Below are positions 36,281-45,650 of a DNA stretch of 64,000 bases, piece after piece (position 1 is the stretch's first letter; every line of letters starts with the position of its first letter). Below the pieces are notes generated by a model that was not told the DNA's origin, ran no database searches, and worked only from the letters and a program-made list of their open reading frames with translations. The position numbers and the translations under genes are program-made. Source of the DNA: Paenibacillus sp. N3.4 (lineage in GTDB: Bacteria > Bacillota > Bacilli > Paenibacillales > NBRC-103111); assembly GCF_008017805.1 (NCBI RefSeq), contig NZ_VRTT01000001.1, positions 186,001 through 250,000 on the forward strand. Reading direction: 5' to 3'.

Positions 36281-37627
36281 TTATCCGGCAAAAGTGCTAT
36301 AAAGCAAATAAACATTCAAAATAGCAATGACTACAGCCACAAACCAGCTTAGCACGACCATCCATTTGGGAGTAACCAGCACCCCCATCTTCTTGCGATC
36401 CGAAGTAAATTTAACTAACGGAATGACTGCAAATGATAACTGCAAGGAAAGAATAACTTGACTAAAAATTAGTAAATCCGTCGCTCCTTTTTCGCCAGAG
36501 ATGCCAATCACAATAACGGCGGGCACGATCGCAATTAATCGAGTAATTAATCGACGCAACCAAGGTGCAAGTCTGATATTCAGAAACCCTTCCATGACGA
36601 TCTGTCCCGCTAATGTTCCGGTCAACGTTGAATTTTGTCCGGATGCCAATAAGGCGACAGCGAACAAAACACTTGCAGCTCCTGTCCCCAACATTGGACC
36701 CAGCAGTTTATAAGCATCCTGAATTTCGGCTACTTCTTTACCGACTGAATGAAAGGCCGCGGCAGAAAGAATGAGAATAGCCGCATTGACGAATAATGCA
36801 AGCATCAAAGCTATCGTTGTATCAATCGTTGAAAATTTGATTGCAGAGCGCTTGCCTTCAATTGTCTGTTCAATTTTCCGCGTTTGTACAATGGACGAAT
36901 GTAAATATAAATTATGAGGCATAACCGTAGCTCCTAGAATACCAAGAGCAATATACAGCATAGCCGGATTCGTTACAATTTGTGTCGTAGGTATAAACCC
37001 TACTGCTACGGCCGCAAAATCAGGTTTGGAAAAAATGAGTTCAAAAACAAAGCAAACCGCGATTAAAACCATTAAACTGATAACCATTGCTTCTATATAG
37101 CGGAAACCTTTTTTCTGCAGCATAAGAACTAAAAGTACGTCTATAGAAGTAAGAATAACGCCATAGATGAGCGGTAAGCCAAATAATAGATTTAATGCAA
37201 TGGCCGCCCCAATTACTTCAGCTAAATCACACGCCGCAATAGCGAGTTCACATAAGACCCAAAGACCGAATGAAACCGGCTTGCTATAATGATCCCGGCA
37301 AGCTTGAGCAAGATCTCTCCCGGTTACAATCCCTAATCGACCGGATAAAGCTTGCAATAATATAGCCATCAGGTTTGAAATGAGAATAACCGATAATAGG
37401 GTATATCCGAATTGGGAACCTCCCGCTAAATCAGTTGCCCAATTTCCTGGATCCATATATCCAACAGCCACGAGATAACCTGGCCCTATGAAAGCTAATA
37501 ATTTACGAAAAAACCCGGCTTTTTTCGGCACGTTTAAACTTTGATGAACTTCAGGCAAGCTAGGCATTGAAGGCTCTCTTTTCCAACCACTAGGTTCCTG
37601 TTCCGGCTTTTTGTAGGCTATTTCCAT
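36281..37627 (-). CDS. mntH: Manganese/divalent metal transporter MntH (Nramp)
   Basis: 448 residues from the ATG preceded by GAAGGGGTTAAG; an earlier in-frame ATG 24 bases up lies before that site. Eleven membrane helices. The metal-binding Asp-Pro-Gly of helix 1 is in [15 protein letters not shown], and helix 6 carries the [10 protein letters not shown] motif with the conserved Met-Pro-His. It is a proton-coupled Mn(II) importer. A TATAAT -10 box (plus strand 37688-37693) and an MntR-like operator (37657-37677) just below it indicate repression by manganese. Confidence 0.93.
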   Translation of the reverse strand: MEIAYKKPEQEPSGWKREPSMPSLPEVHQSLNVPKKAGFFRKLLAFIGPGYLVAVGYMDPGNWATDLAGGSQFGYTLLSVILISNLMAILLQALSGRLGIVTGRDLAQACRDHYSKPVSFGLWVLCELAIAACDLAEVIGAAIALNLLFGLPLIYGVILTSIDVLLVLMLQKKGFRYIEAMVISLMVLIAVCFVFELIFSKPDFAAVAVGFIPTTQIVTNPAMLYIALGILGATVMPHNLYLHSSIVQTRKIEQTIEGKRSAIKFSTIDTTIALMLALFVNAAILILSAAAFHSVGKEVAEIQDAYKLLGPMLGTGAASVLFAVALLASGQNSTLTGTLAGQIVMEGFLNIRLAPWLRRLITRLIAIVPAVIVIGISGEKGATDLLIFSQVILSLQLSFAVIPLVKFTSDRKKMGVLVTPKWMVVLSWFVAVVIAILNVYLLYSTFAG

Positions 37628-37656
37628 CTTAACCCCTTCTTTCTTACACACAACAA

Positions 37657-37677
37657 TTTTGTCCTAGGGAAACATTT
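37657..37677. promoter_or_regulatory. MntR-like operator at mntH
   Basis: TTTTGTCCTAGGGAAACATTT, similar to the Bacillus MntR site TTTGCCTTAAGGAAAC. It lies between the mntH -10 box and the ribosome site. Confidence 0.6.
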
Positions 37678-37741
37678 ATGTTTTTATTATACACCATGAG
37701 TTTATTTTATGCTATAAACAAACAGTTGTGTGCACGTAAAA

Positions 37742-37763
37742 ATTTGTTTCCCTAAGGAAAATT
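37742..37763. promoter_or_regulatory. Second MntR-like operator, in front of the GNAT gene
   Basis: ATTTGTTTCCCTAAGGAAAAT has the same TAGGGAAACA core (read on the minus strand) as the mntH site. It lies about 26 bases before the acetyltransferase start and upstream of its AAAGGAG. Confidence 0.55.
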
Positions 37764-37788
37764 ATGATTATAAAGGAGTCATCATCCA

Positions 37789-38301
37789 GTGCTTATTCGC
37801 TCAGCCATAACCGAAAAAGACTTGATTGCGTCTTACGAAATAGAAAAAAACGTATATATACCTGAAGCCGCGGCATCGTTCGAGGCCTTTCAGATGAGAA
37901 TGCAAATATTCGGAACCTTTTTTCTCGTGGCCGAAATGCCTGTTACTACCATAGAAACGAATGCCACAATCATTGGAGTGACGAATGGGGTCAGACTGAA
38001 TCACTTTCAGTTGGCCGATGATAGCATTAAACAAGCCACGGAACCTGCTGTCGACGGCAGCTATTATTGCATATTAACCATTGCTGTACACCCTGATTAT
38101 CAGCGCCAAGGAGTTGCCTCTCAATTACTCGACCAAGTCATCCAGCGCGTTAAAACGGCTGGTTTAAAAGGAATTGTGCTTATGTGCGAAGAGCATTTGA
38201 TTCCTTTTTACAAAAATAAAGGCTTTGCCTACTTATCTCCTTCTTCCTCTATGCATGGGGGTATCCAATGGCACGAAATGAGCTTGATTTGGCAATATTA
38301 A
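37789..38301 (+). CDS. GNAT-family N-acetyltransferase
   Basis: 170 residues started at GTG with AAAGGAGTC upstream. The acetyl-CoA-binding motif is LTIAVHPDYQRQGVASQLLDQV, followed by GIVLMCEEHLIPFYKNKGF, the usual GNAT C-terminal strand and helix. The layout resembles the arylalkylamine-type GNAT group, but the acceptor is not predictable. It diverges from mntH, and its leader holds an MntR-like box, suggesting manganese control. Confidence 0.82.
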   Translation: MLIRSAITEKDLIASYEIEKNVYIPEAAASFEAFQMRMQIFGTFFLVAEMPVTTIETNATIIGVTNGVRLNHFQLADDSIKQATEPAVDGSYYCILTIAVHPDYQRQGVASQLLDQVIQRVKTAGLKGIVLMCEEHLIPFYKNKGFAYLSPSSSMHGGIQWHEMSLIWQY

Positions 38302-38445
38302 ACGAATTGGTATACATCAAAGAATTCATTAATAAAAAGAAGGATTTCTGCCCTGATGTGCGAATATAGTAGTTTATATCTTTGTATATTCAATAAACAA
38401 ACAAAGAAGAAAAAACTAACTATAACTAACAAAGGGTGAATCGTC

Positions 38446-39974
38446 ATGTCCGTTTTCTTAGGTTTAGATTTAGGTACTTCTGCAGTTAAATGCATTCTTG
38501 TAGATGACTCCGGGCACGTGATTGGGAGCCATAGTGTCGAGTACCCCTTGCAGCAGCCTCATCCAGGATGGGCGGAGCAGCATCCTGAGGATTGGTGGCA
38601 GGGTACGGTTACAGGTATTCGAACACTTTTGGAGAAGACAGGCATCGCGGGCAGCGATATTAGCGGCATAGGCTTCTCTGGCCAAATGCACGGGTCTGTC
38701 TTTCTGGATGAAGCGCAGCAGGTTATCCGGCCTGCGCTGCTCTGGTGCGACCAGCGCACCGCGGAGCAGTGCGCATATATCGAGTCGACCGTCGGCGAAG
38801 CCGAGCTCGGCCGACTGACAGGCAACCGGGCGCTGACCGGCTTCACCGCGCCCAAGGTCATTTGGCTCCGGCAGCATGAGCCGGAGCACTACGCGCGCGT
38901 CGGCATCTGCTGCTGCCGAAGGACTACGTCAGGCTGCGCCTGACGGGTGCGCTCGGCATGGACGTCGCCGACGCCAGCGGAACGCTGCTGCTGGATGTGG
39001 CCCACCGCAGCTGGTCACAGACCGTTGCCGAGCGGCTGGACATTCCACTGGAATGGCTGCCGCCGCTATTTGAATCTGGCGACGTCGTCGGCCAGCTGCT
39101 GCCCGAAGCCGCCAGCCTCACGGGGCTGGCCGCAGGCACGCCTATCGTCGCCGGCGGCGGCGATCAAGCGTGCGGCGCCGTAGGCGTTGGCGTTGTACGC
39201 CAAGGTATCGCCTCCGTAGCGCTCGGCACTTCCGGTGTCGTCTTCGTCCATGACGACACCTACCAAGTTGATGAAGCGTACCGGCTTCATTCCTTTTGCC
39301 ATGGCGTGCCGGGGAAATGGCACCGCATGGGTGTCATGCTGGCCGCCGGCGGCTCCTTCCAGTGGTGGCGCAACCACTTTGCACACGAGGAGCTTGAGCG
39401 TGCAGAGAAGGAAGGCAAGGACGTCTACGAAATCTTGACATCCGATGCCGCTACCGCCCCCCTAGGAAGCGAGGGCTTGTTGTTCCTGCCTTACCTGTCC
39501 GGTGAGCGTACGCCACATCCAGATCCTAAGGCTCGCGGTGCCTTCATCGGATTAAACCTCCGACACGGAAAGGAGCATTTGACTCGCGCGGTTCTTGAAG
39601 GCATTACATTTGGACTCCGTGACTCCCTTCAACTCATTCAAGAGTCAGGAATCGAAGTCACCGAACTGCGTGTGAGTGGCGGCGGTGCAAGAAGCTTGTT
39701 CTGGCGCCAAATGATCGCTGACATTTTCGGGATTCCTGTAGTCACTGTCAACTCTACAGATGGTCCTGCTTACGGAGCGGCTATTATGGCTGCTTCTGGG
39801 GTATTGAAAGAAGATATGATGACACTATGTGAGAAATGGATCCAAGTCACGGAACGTGTCGAGCCAAATCCTGATAATCGGCAGCAATATGACGCTTATT
39901 ACAGCGTGTATCGGGGACTTTATGGCACTTTGCAAAGTACCTTTCACCAATTAAGCGAGCTGGCCGGCCATTAA
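38446..39974 (+). CDS. xylB: Xylulokinase, frameshifted
   Basis: Two frames (38446-38943 and 38958-39974) form one FGGY-family sugar kinase of about 509 residues. The phosphate-binding loop is FLGLDLGTSAVKCILVD. Xylulokinase markers are GFSGQMHGSVFLDE, RPALLWCDQRT, GNRALTGFTAPKV and LPYLSGERTPHPDP. The C-terminal ATP site is RVSGGGARSLFWRQM. The break is in GCGTCGGCATC (about 38900-38902); one added C restores ARVRHLLLPKDYVRLRLTG. It phosphorylates D-xylulose. No xylA or transporter adjoins it. The middle (about 38.7-39.5 kb) is much richer in GC than both ends, hinting at mosaic origin. GGGTGAATCGTC precedes the ATG. Confidence 0.87.
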
Positions 39975-40086
39975 AAATTACATTAAGCTTCTACTCTTTT
40001 CTGTAGAAAGTAGTAATTTTCTGTATCATTGCAAAGGGAAACTCAAACTCTTTCCTTTCCTGTTTGCACGATAAAAGCCGCAAGAA

Positions 40087-40794
40087 AATCCTAACCACGC
40101 CCCTATCTGTAAGCACGGTTTTCAGCGTTAAAGCGGGATTGTTGCTCTGACTGGCTGCTGTAACACTGAAAAACAGCATTACAATTCCAAATATGTCAAT
40201 TTCGATCTACTTATCTGTCTGTAAGCACTTTTTCCAGCGTTAAAGTGGAGTAATTGCTTAGACTGGCTGCTGTAACACTGAAAAACAGGGTTACAATTCC
40301 AAATTTGTCACTTTGGATCTACTTATCTGTCTGTAAGCACTTTTTCCAGCGTTAAAGTGGAGTTATTGCTTAGACTGACTGCTGGAACACTGAAAAACAG
40401 CGTTACAATTCCAAATTTGTCAATTTCGATCTACTTATCTGTCTGTAAGCACTTCCAGCGTTAAAGTGGAGTAATTGCTCTGACTGACTGCTGGAACACT
40501 GAAAAACAGTGTTACAATTCCAAATTTGTCATTTTTGATCTACTTGTCTATCTGTAAGCGCGGTTTTCAGTGTTATAGTGGAGTTGTTGCTTCTACTGAG
40601 TGCTGTAACACTGAACGTTATCTTTCTAAACATACCGTTTACGGAGCCATTTCCTTGTGGTCATGACATCCTTCACAGAATAAGAGTGTATACCCTTTTC
40701 ATGGAGCGGCTCAATTTTAGTACTTCCTCGAGAACTTTTGCCTTATATGTTCCTTATGATTTTTTACAAACGCATCCCAATGATGACGTTCATC
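40087..40794. repeat. Repeat element, copy 1 (tandem array plus conserved right flank)
   Basis: Noncoding element shared with 62117-62519. Left edge begins around AAGAAAATCCT, then the 112-bp tandem array, then a right flank (40618-40794) with the phrases CATACCGTTT, GGAGCCATTTCCTTGTGG, GTTCCTTATGATTTTTTAC and ACGTTCATC in the same order in both copies. No terminal inverted repeat or transposase was seen. Confidence 0.75.
40107..40620. repeat. Tandem array of five 112-bp units
   Basis: The phrase CTGTAAGC starts units at 40107, 40219, 40331, 40443 and 40552 (the fourth unit lacks 3 bases). Each unit contains TTTTCAGCGTTA...TAACACTGAAAA, a 12-bp stem, and ends with AACACTGAAAAACAG, which can form a second small hairpin. 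A period of 112 is not a multiple of three. Confidence 0.85.
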
Positions 40795-40835
40795 GCAAAG
40801 CATCTGCTTTAGTAGGGCTTGACTCCACATTAAGG

Positions 40836-40857
40836 GGGTTAAGCTTCCGCTTAACCC
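40836..40857. other. Perfect 9-bp hairpin
   Basis: GGGTTAAGC-TTCC-GCTTAACCC with no T run, between the repeat element and the terminator. Role unknown. Confidence 0.5.
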
Positions 40858-40874
40858 GAAACAAACATAAAACA

Positions 40875-40917
40875 AAAACCGTCAGAATTTTCATTCTGAC
40901 GGTTTTGTATTTACAGA
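40875..40917. terminator. Bidirectional terminator
   Basis: Perfect hairpin AAAACCGTCAGAAT-TTTC-ATTCTGACGGTTTT. It lies just beyond the 3' end of 6S RNA and beyond the repeat element, so it may stop read-through from either side. Confidence 0.75.
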
Positions 40918-40971
40918 AGACAGAATCCTGCATTTATGGGCTGATCTTTTCCTTTTTTCATGTAAATAGAC

Positions 40972-41161
40972 ACAAAGAAACCCGCCTATGCCGTCCGGTT
41001 TTGGTGCTTCAAACCCGCTCTCGCAGGTGGGTGTCCGCAGAAGTGTATTTGAGGTCCCCTTTCGAGGGCATGTCAGCCACACTTCAATATAGGTCTCCCT
41101 AGAAACAGTCATTGGTTTAAAACAACTTAAAACCGTTACGAACATCGCAGGATTCTATTGT
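40972..41161 (-). ncRNA. ssrS: 6S RNA
   Basis: The minus strand gives about 190 nt starting near ACAATAGAATCCTGCGATG. Hallmarks of 6S RNA are the 5' stem phrase CCTGCGATGTTCGTAACGG, similar to GATGTTCGCAAGCGG in E. coli, pairing with the 3' phrase ACCGGACGGCATAGGCGGG, and a largely self-complementary rod with a central bubble between. 6S RNA mimics an open promoter and holds sigma-A RNA polymerase in stationary phase. A perfect promoter sits directly upstream. The 3' end is set at the T-rich GGGTTTCTTTG. Ends are approximate. Confidence 0.85.
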
Positions 41162-41168
41162 AGTTCTT

Positions 41169-41197
41169 ATTATAGTGCCCTACCGGCTGTTTATCAA
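41169..41197 (-). promoter_or_regulatory. Sigma-A promoter of 6S RNA
   Basis: Minus-strand -35 TTGATA (41192-41197), 17-base spacer, -10 TATAAT (41169-41174). The -35 overlaps the stop codon region of the DUF624 gene. Confidence 0.8.
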
Positions 41198-42036
41198 CTA
41201 GTTGGGTTATCTCTATGGTCTACATTTTCATCTTTTTTATGCAAGCTAATTTCAGAACCCTTCGCATCTGCTGCAGGTTCACCTTGTTCATCTGCCTCTT
41301 GCGCTTCAGCCAGCTTTTGTTGTTCTTTCTCTTCTAGCTCTTGCTGCTTAGTTTGCAGCTTGGTGAAGCTGCGGTTAAACTGCCAAAAAGAGAATGTTGC
41401 CATAATACTCCCCATGAAGAAAACAACGAGAAAGAAATTAAATTTGGTTACACAAATATAGAAAATCGCACCGTTACATAGCAGCAACACAATGGAATTA
41501 ATCGGATTGCCTATCGTAATTAAAATAGCGTTTTTCATAATTTGCAATATTTTCATGTGTAAATGAACCATAATGGAAAAGAAATTAAATAAAGAGATCG
41601 TCACAATGACCGTAAAAGCAATAAACAAAACAGCCAGCACTCGCAAGGTGCTTCCCTGTTTCAGATAGAAGAAGTAGTTCACAGCAATAATAACGAAGAT
41701 GATGGCGAAAAATATACCGCCAACCATGCTTTGCACGTAGTTTTCTTTATATCCGCGAAAAAATGTTTTTAAAAGAGGAACATCCTCTTCACCTGTCACC
41801 CATTTCCTGGCTACAGTAAACATAGCAGACGTTGCCGGGAATAAAGTAAACGGTGCCAAAATAGCCAAAATAGGCAATGTTGACATCAGCGCATCCGGCG
41901 ATGGACTGACCAAGCCCATAAAGCCAAAAAAGAAAACCGGAATGGAGCACAACAACCAGAGTAAATTAATCACCGATAATCGCATGACCCATTCTGAGAT
42001 TCTGTACAGTCCACCCATAACTCCTCTAAACTCCAA
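41194..42036 (-). CDS. DUF624 (YesL-like) membrane protein
   Basis: 280 residues. Opening MEFRGVMGGLYRISEWVMRLS is typical of the YesL/DUF624 family, whose members often accompany sugar uptake systems. Five or six membrane helices lie between residues 15 and 215, followed by a long charged cytoplasmic tail (about 220-280; Gln/Glu/Lys-rich, coiled-coil-like) that is longer than I expect for the family. The function is unknown. GGAGGAAAC lies upstream of the ATG. No terminator separates it from the 6S RNA gene. Confidence 0.8.
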   Translation of the reverse strand: MEFRGVMGGLYRISEWVMRLSVINLLWLLCSIPVFFFGFMGLVSPSPDALMSTLPILAILAPFTLFPATSAMFTVARKWVTGEEDVPLLKTFFRGYKENYVQSMVGGIFFAIIFVIIAVNYFFYLKQGSTLRVLAVLFIAFTVIVTISLFNFFSIMVHLHMKILQIMKNAILITIGNPINSIVLLLCNGAIFYICVTKFNFFLVVFFMGSIMATFSFWQFNRSFTKLQTKQQELEEKEQQKLAEAQEADEQGEPAADAKGSEISLHKKDENVDHRDNPTS

Positions 42037-42177
42037 AACTGTTTCCTCCTTAGCGTTTCCTTCAGGAAATTTCTACGTTGATTATCGCTTCTACACTCAA
42101 ATGATCTTACTTGTCCTTAATGACTTAATTATAGCCTATTTTTGATCATATAGGTAGACATCTATCATTATGAAGCA

Positions 42178-42209
42178 AAGGCGAAGATCCCTCAGGATCT
42201 TCGCCTTTA
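42178..42209 (-). terminator. Terminator after cshA
   Basis: Perfect hairpin AAAGGCGAAGATCC-CTCA-GGATCTTCGCCTTT below the helicase stop; T-rich sequence follows on both sides. Confidence 0.8.
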
Positions 42210-42228
42210 TTTTATGAAGGGCATGCCC

Positions 42229-43853
42229 TTACTTATTAACTAATGTGTCCTCGCTCTTGCGCGGAGCTCTGGAACGATCTCTATTACCGGTGTTGCTGCT
42301 GTTGTTGCTTCCGTATTCACGGCTTCTGGAAGAAGAACTGCGGCCTTCTCCACCTTCTCTGTTGGAACCGTAATCTCTGCTGTCTTTACGCGGGTAACGG
42401 GAATTGGAGCTGCTTGACGAGTTGCCGCCATATCCACCGCCTTGACGACGATCTCCTGAACCAGATCCGCCAGACGTATATCCGCCACCAACGCGTCTGC
42501 CTGAGCTGCGCACGTCGAATTTCTTCTTTCTTGCACGGATTGGATCTTCCGGAGTAAGCTCAATGTTCGTTTCCTTTTTATCCCCTGTCAGAAGCTTCAT
42601 TGCTGCTGCAAGCAGGTTAACGGAATCATATTGCTCCAACATTTGAATCGCCAAACCTTTGAATTCTGCTTGTGCTTCATTTTGTAGAACATCGAGAATG
42701 CGTTCAGCTGTCATTTTTTGTTTGCCTTCAATAGCTTCTGCCAAGCTAGGCAATGGTTTTTTGTTGATTTTGTGACGAGTTACCTTCTCAATGAAGTGAA
42801 GGTGATCGATCTCTCTTGGCGTTACGAACGTCCAAGCTGTACCTTCTTTACCTGCGCGCCCTGTACGGCCAATACGGTGTACATAGCTTTCCGGATCTTG
42901 CGGCAAGTCAAAGTTGATAACATGTGTGACGCCGGATACATCGAGACCACGTGCAGCAACGTCAGTCGCTACAAGCACATCAATGCTGCCATCACGGAAT
43001 TTTCTCATAACATTGTCACGTTGGTTTTGGGACAAATCGCCATGCAAACCTTCAGCCGCGTAGCCTCTTTTTTGCAATGCTTCAGCCAATTCGTCAACCC
43101 GACGTTTAGTACGCCCGAAAATGATCGCAAGATCAGGAGCTTCCATATCAATCAAACGGCTTAAAGCTTCGAATTTTTGTTTTTCATGCAATTCGATATA
43201 AGCTTGATCGATGAGTGGAGCGCTAACTTGTTTCGGGATCACGGAAACGTGCTCTGGGTTACGCAAGAACTGTTGTGCCAACTTTGAATGTTTGTCGGCA
43301 TTGTGGCAGAGAACAACATCGTATGACGTTCTTCAGGAACCAATTTAAGGATCGACTGAATATCATCCATGAAGCCCATATCCAACATTTCATCCGCTTC
43401 ATCCAAAATGACCGTTTGCACATCATCTAATTTAATTGTTTTACGGTTAATATGATCAAGCAGACGTCCAGGTGTACCGATAATAATTTGCGGTTTTTTC
43501 TTCAATGCGCGAATTTGTTTAACAATGTCCTGTCCACCATAAATTGGTAGGGAACGAATGCCTTTGAAGCGACCAAGTTTTTCAACTTCTTCCGCAACCT
43601 GAATGGCAAGTTCGCGAGTAGGACACATGATCAATGCAGAAATCCGTTCTTCTTTAACGTTGATTTTGTGAACCAGCGGAATACCGAATGCGGCTGTTTT
43701 CCCTGTTCCCGTTTGTGCTTGCCCGATCAAATCGCGGCCTTCCATGGCCAACGGTATTGTTTTCTCTTGAATTGGCGTGGACTCTTCAAAGCCCATTTCC
43801 GTAATTGCGCGTAAAATAGTTGCTTCTAAACCGAACTCTTGAAATGTTTTCAA
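42229..43853 (-). CDS. cshA: DEAD-box RNA helicase CshA, frameshifted
   Basis: Two frames (43239-43853 and 42229-43281) give one helicase of about 541 residues. Motifs in order: Q motif with [25 protein letters not shown] (I), PTRELAIQ (Ia), TPGRLLDH (Ib), DEAD (II), FSATMP (III), and in the second frame [13 protein letters not shown] (V) and [13 protein letters not shown] (VI). The break is in CAAAGTTGG (TTT at 43283-43285); one added A restores [17 protein letters not shown]. The C-terminus (about 440-541) is a Gly/Ser/Arg-rich RNA-binding tail. It acts in mRNA turnover and ribosome assembly. A TATAAT box at 44012-44017 implies a 5' leader of about 150 nt, often linked to cold control. Confidence 0.9.
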
Positions 43854-44131
43854 ATCTATTCAATCTCCTTTTGTACAGGGCAGGCTAATGCCTTGTATCT
43901 TTTTTACCCTTAAGTACGACTTCCTATCCGTGTCTATAGTTTCTTGATGGAATACATTTTCGATTTACATCATCCATGATCCAACTGGCCGCCCTTAAGA
44001 ACATCTCAAATATTATAGCACAAGTTGTATACACATATCCAGAGGCGTCTTTCCTTAATGAGAATGAAACCTTCCGCATAAACTATGCGTATAAGAACAT
44101 ATAACATCAAACGGTACAGAGGAGAAATTAT

Positions 44132-44668
44132 ATGTCCATTTTTAAACGCGTGAGCAGCATCCTGCGCAGTCAAAAACAAGAACCAACTCAGCCGCCTACA
44201 TTCAACCCGCTGGAAGATTCCCGTGTTGGAGATATTGTTAATGTGGATTTAGAAGAGTACGTTATCTCCGGCAAAGTGGAATATTTTGATCGAGGCTTTC
44301 CTCCACATCGCTATGCTTATTATTTACAAAACGGCAAAAATATTCAGTGTCTTATCATTGAAAAAGGTCGAACCATGGATTGTTTCCTATGCAGCTTCGT
44401 GGAAGGCGCTTTGGATGACCCTAATGATGTTCCCACACGACTAGAGTTCGATGGAGAAGCTACCTTTGAGTTGGAGTTTCACCGAAACGATATGACTCGA
44501 ATTGAAGGAAATACGGATTTTCGAAATAATGATGAGATCATATTTTGGCGTTATTTCGGACCGGACAGCCGCTTCTTCTTCCTCCAATGGCAGGATGGTA
44601 AATTTATTGCTCTAGAGGGAGAACGCACACCAGGAAATCAAATTAAGTTTTTAAAATCTATGCCTTAA
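44132..44668 (+). CDS. DUF4178 domain protein
   Basis: 178 residues, soluble. The middle (about 30-165) is a DUF4178 beta domain: SRVGDIVNVDLEEYVISGKVEY, then a LEFDGEATFELEFHRNDMTRIEG stretch and YFGPDSRFFFLQWQDGKFIALEGE. The function is unknown; this family is commonly encoded beside DUF4247 proteins, as here (53 bases to the next gene, same strand). GAGGAGAAATTAT precedes the ATG. The leader 43854-44131 between it and the divergent cshA gene holds the cshA promoter and no other feature I can support. Confidence 0.8.
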   Translation: MSIFKRVSSILRSQKQEPTQPPTFNPLEDSRVGDIVNVDLEEYVISGKVEYFDRGFPPHRYAYYLQNGKNIQCLIIEKGRTMDCFLCSFVEGALDDPNDVPTRLEFDGEATFELEFHRNDMTRIEGNTDFRNNDEIIFWRYFGPDSRFFFLQWQDGKFIALEGERTPGNQIKFLKSMP

Positions 44669-44721
44669 TCACAATTGATGCTATCATTGATTCGTACTAA
44701 GGAAAGGAGGGACACTACAAA

Positions 44722-45501
44722 GTGAAAAGATGGACTTCATGGCTTGCTTTCGTATTGATCATCACCCTTCTTACGGCTTGCGGCGCTGATGCCGGCCTTT
44801 ACATTAAGGACAAATATCCGCTTGTCAGTGTCGATGGTAAAGGAACGAATTTATCCAAGGTCTATGCCATTGAGGGCAAAACCGTCCCTGAAGCAACGAA
44901 TGAAATTGCCGCCAAAGAAAAGCCAAAAGAAAAGAGCAAGGAATCCGAAGATCAAATGTTCCTTGTGTATGCAGATAAAGTGATAAACATCCAGAAAGAT
45001 CCCAAAGAAGCGAAGAATACACTTGTTCAAATCGACAGTATTGAATATGCAAAGTCACATTACGACTCCTCATTTTTACAGGGATATTTAACAGCCACAC
45101 TTCTTCAATCTTTATTTGGCAGTGGTTGGGGCAGTAATAGAAGCTCGGATTACAGAGGGTATACAAGGACTCCTACTTACAATACAGGTAACGGAACAAC
45201 ATCTCCTACAACGGATAGTTCCAAGGAAAAAGCGCCGACTACTTCCGATCGGACCGGTAGTTTCAAAACGGGAACGGGAGCAGGATCTGGATCTGGGTCT
45301 GGATCTGGGTCTGGATCTGGGTCTGGGTCTGGATCTGGGTCTGGGTCTGGGTCTGGGTCTGGATCTGGGTCAGGTTCCGTAGCGCCGAATAATGGCAGCA
45401 GTTCTACCAACCGCAAAAATGATGGCTCTGTTTCCAAACCTTCAACAAATAATAAACCAAGTACGAGCTCGCGGTCCGGGTCCTTTTCCAAACGCAAATA
45501 G
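44722..45501 (+). CDS. DUF4247 lipoprotein with Gly-Ser repeat tail
   Basis: 259 residues from GTG with AAAGGAGGG upstream. The signal peptide ends in LLTAC, a lipobox. The folded part (about 25-135) shows DUF4247-type features: YIKDKYPLVSVDGKGTN and MFLVYADKVINIQKDP. From about residue 188 the protein becomes an uninterrupted Gly-Ser dipeptide run encoded by hexanucleotide repeats, then an Asn/Ser/Lys-rich end. It is probably an extracytoplasmic lipoprotein working with the DUF4178 protein. Function unknown. Confidence 0.82.
   Translation: MKRWTSWLAFVLIITLLTACGADAGLYIKDKYPLVSVDGKGTNLSKVYAIEGKTVPEATNEIAAKEKPKEKSKESEDQMFLVYADKVINIQKDPKEAKNTLVQIDSIEYAKSHYDSSFLQGYLTATLLQSLFGSGWGSNRSSDYRGYTRTPTYNTGNGTTSPTTDSSKEKAPTTSDRTGSFKTGTGAGSGSGSGSGSGSGSGSGSGSGSGSGSGSGSGSVAPNNGSSSTNRKNDGSVSKPSTNNKPSTSSRSGSFSKRK
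45283..45372 (+). repeat. Hexanucleotide microsatellite (GGATCT/GGGTCT)
   Basis: About 15 tandem 6-bp units in the DUF4247 gene, alternating GGATCT and GGGTCT. They encode Gly-Ser dipeptides, so unit gain or loss keeps the frame. Confidence 0.9.
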
Positions 45502-45513
45502 CTCGTTCTCGCG

Positions 45514-45546
45514 GCTGTGTCCACACAATGGACACAGCTTTTTTAT
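45514..45546 (+). terminator. Terminator after the DUF4247 gene
   Basis: Hairpin GCTGTGTCC-ACACAAT-GGACACAGC followed by TTTTTTATTTT. Confidence 0.87.
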
Positions 45547-45585
45547 TTTCCTTTCACTATTAATTATACATTGGTCAAATAATAA

Positions 45586-45613
45586 TTGAAGTTTTGAAAT
45601 AATGAATTATACT
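45586..45613 (+). promoter_or_regulatory. Promoter of the YitT-family gene
   Basis: -35 TTGAAG (45586-45591), 16-base spacer, -10 TATACT (45608-45613), about 38 bases before the TTG start. Confidence 0.5.
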
Positions 45614-45650
45614 GGCATTATGCTGCATACTATTTTAGAGGTGAATCGGT

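Noticed and set aside
40107..40620. Tandem array as a CRISPR
   Set aside because: Repeat units are 112 bp and nearly identical throughout, with no short repeats separated by unique spacers, and no cas genes.
40107..40620. Repeat units as coding for a peptide (LFFSVTAAS-like frame on the minus strand)
   Set aside because: Several units stay open in that frame, but the 112-bp period is not a multiple of three, and no start codon with a ribosome site precedes it.
40578..41102. 174-codon plus-strand open frame
   Set aside because: It runs across the repeat flank, a terminator and the 6S RNA gene; no ribosome site and no recognisable protein.
45177..45524. 115-codon minus-strand frame with Asp-Pro repeats
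   Set aside because: It is the antisense of the Gly-Ser hexanucleotide repeat in the DUF4247 gene; no ribosome site.
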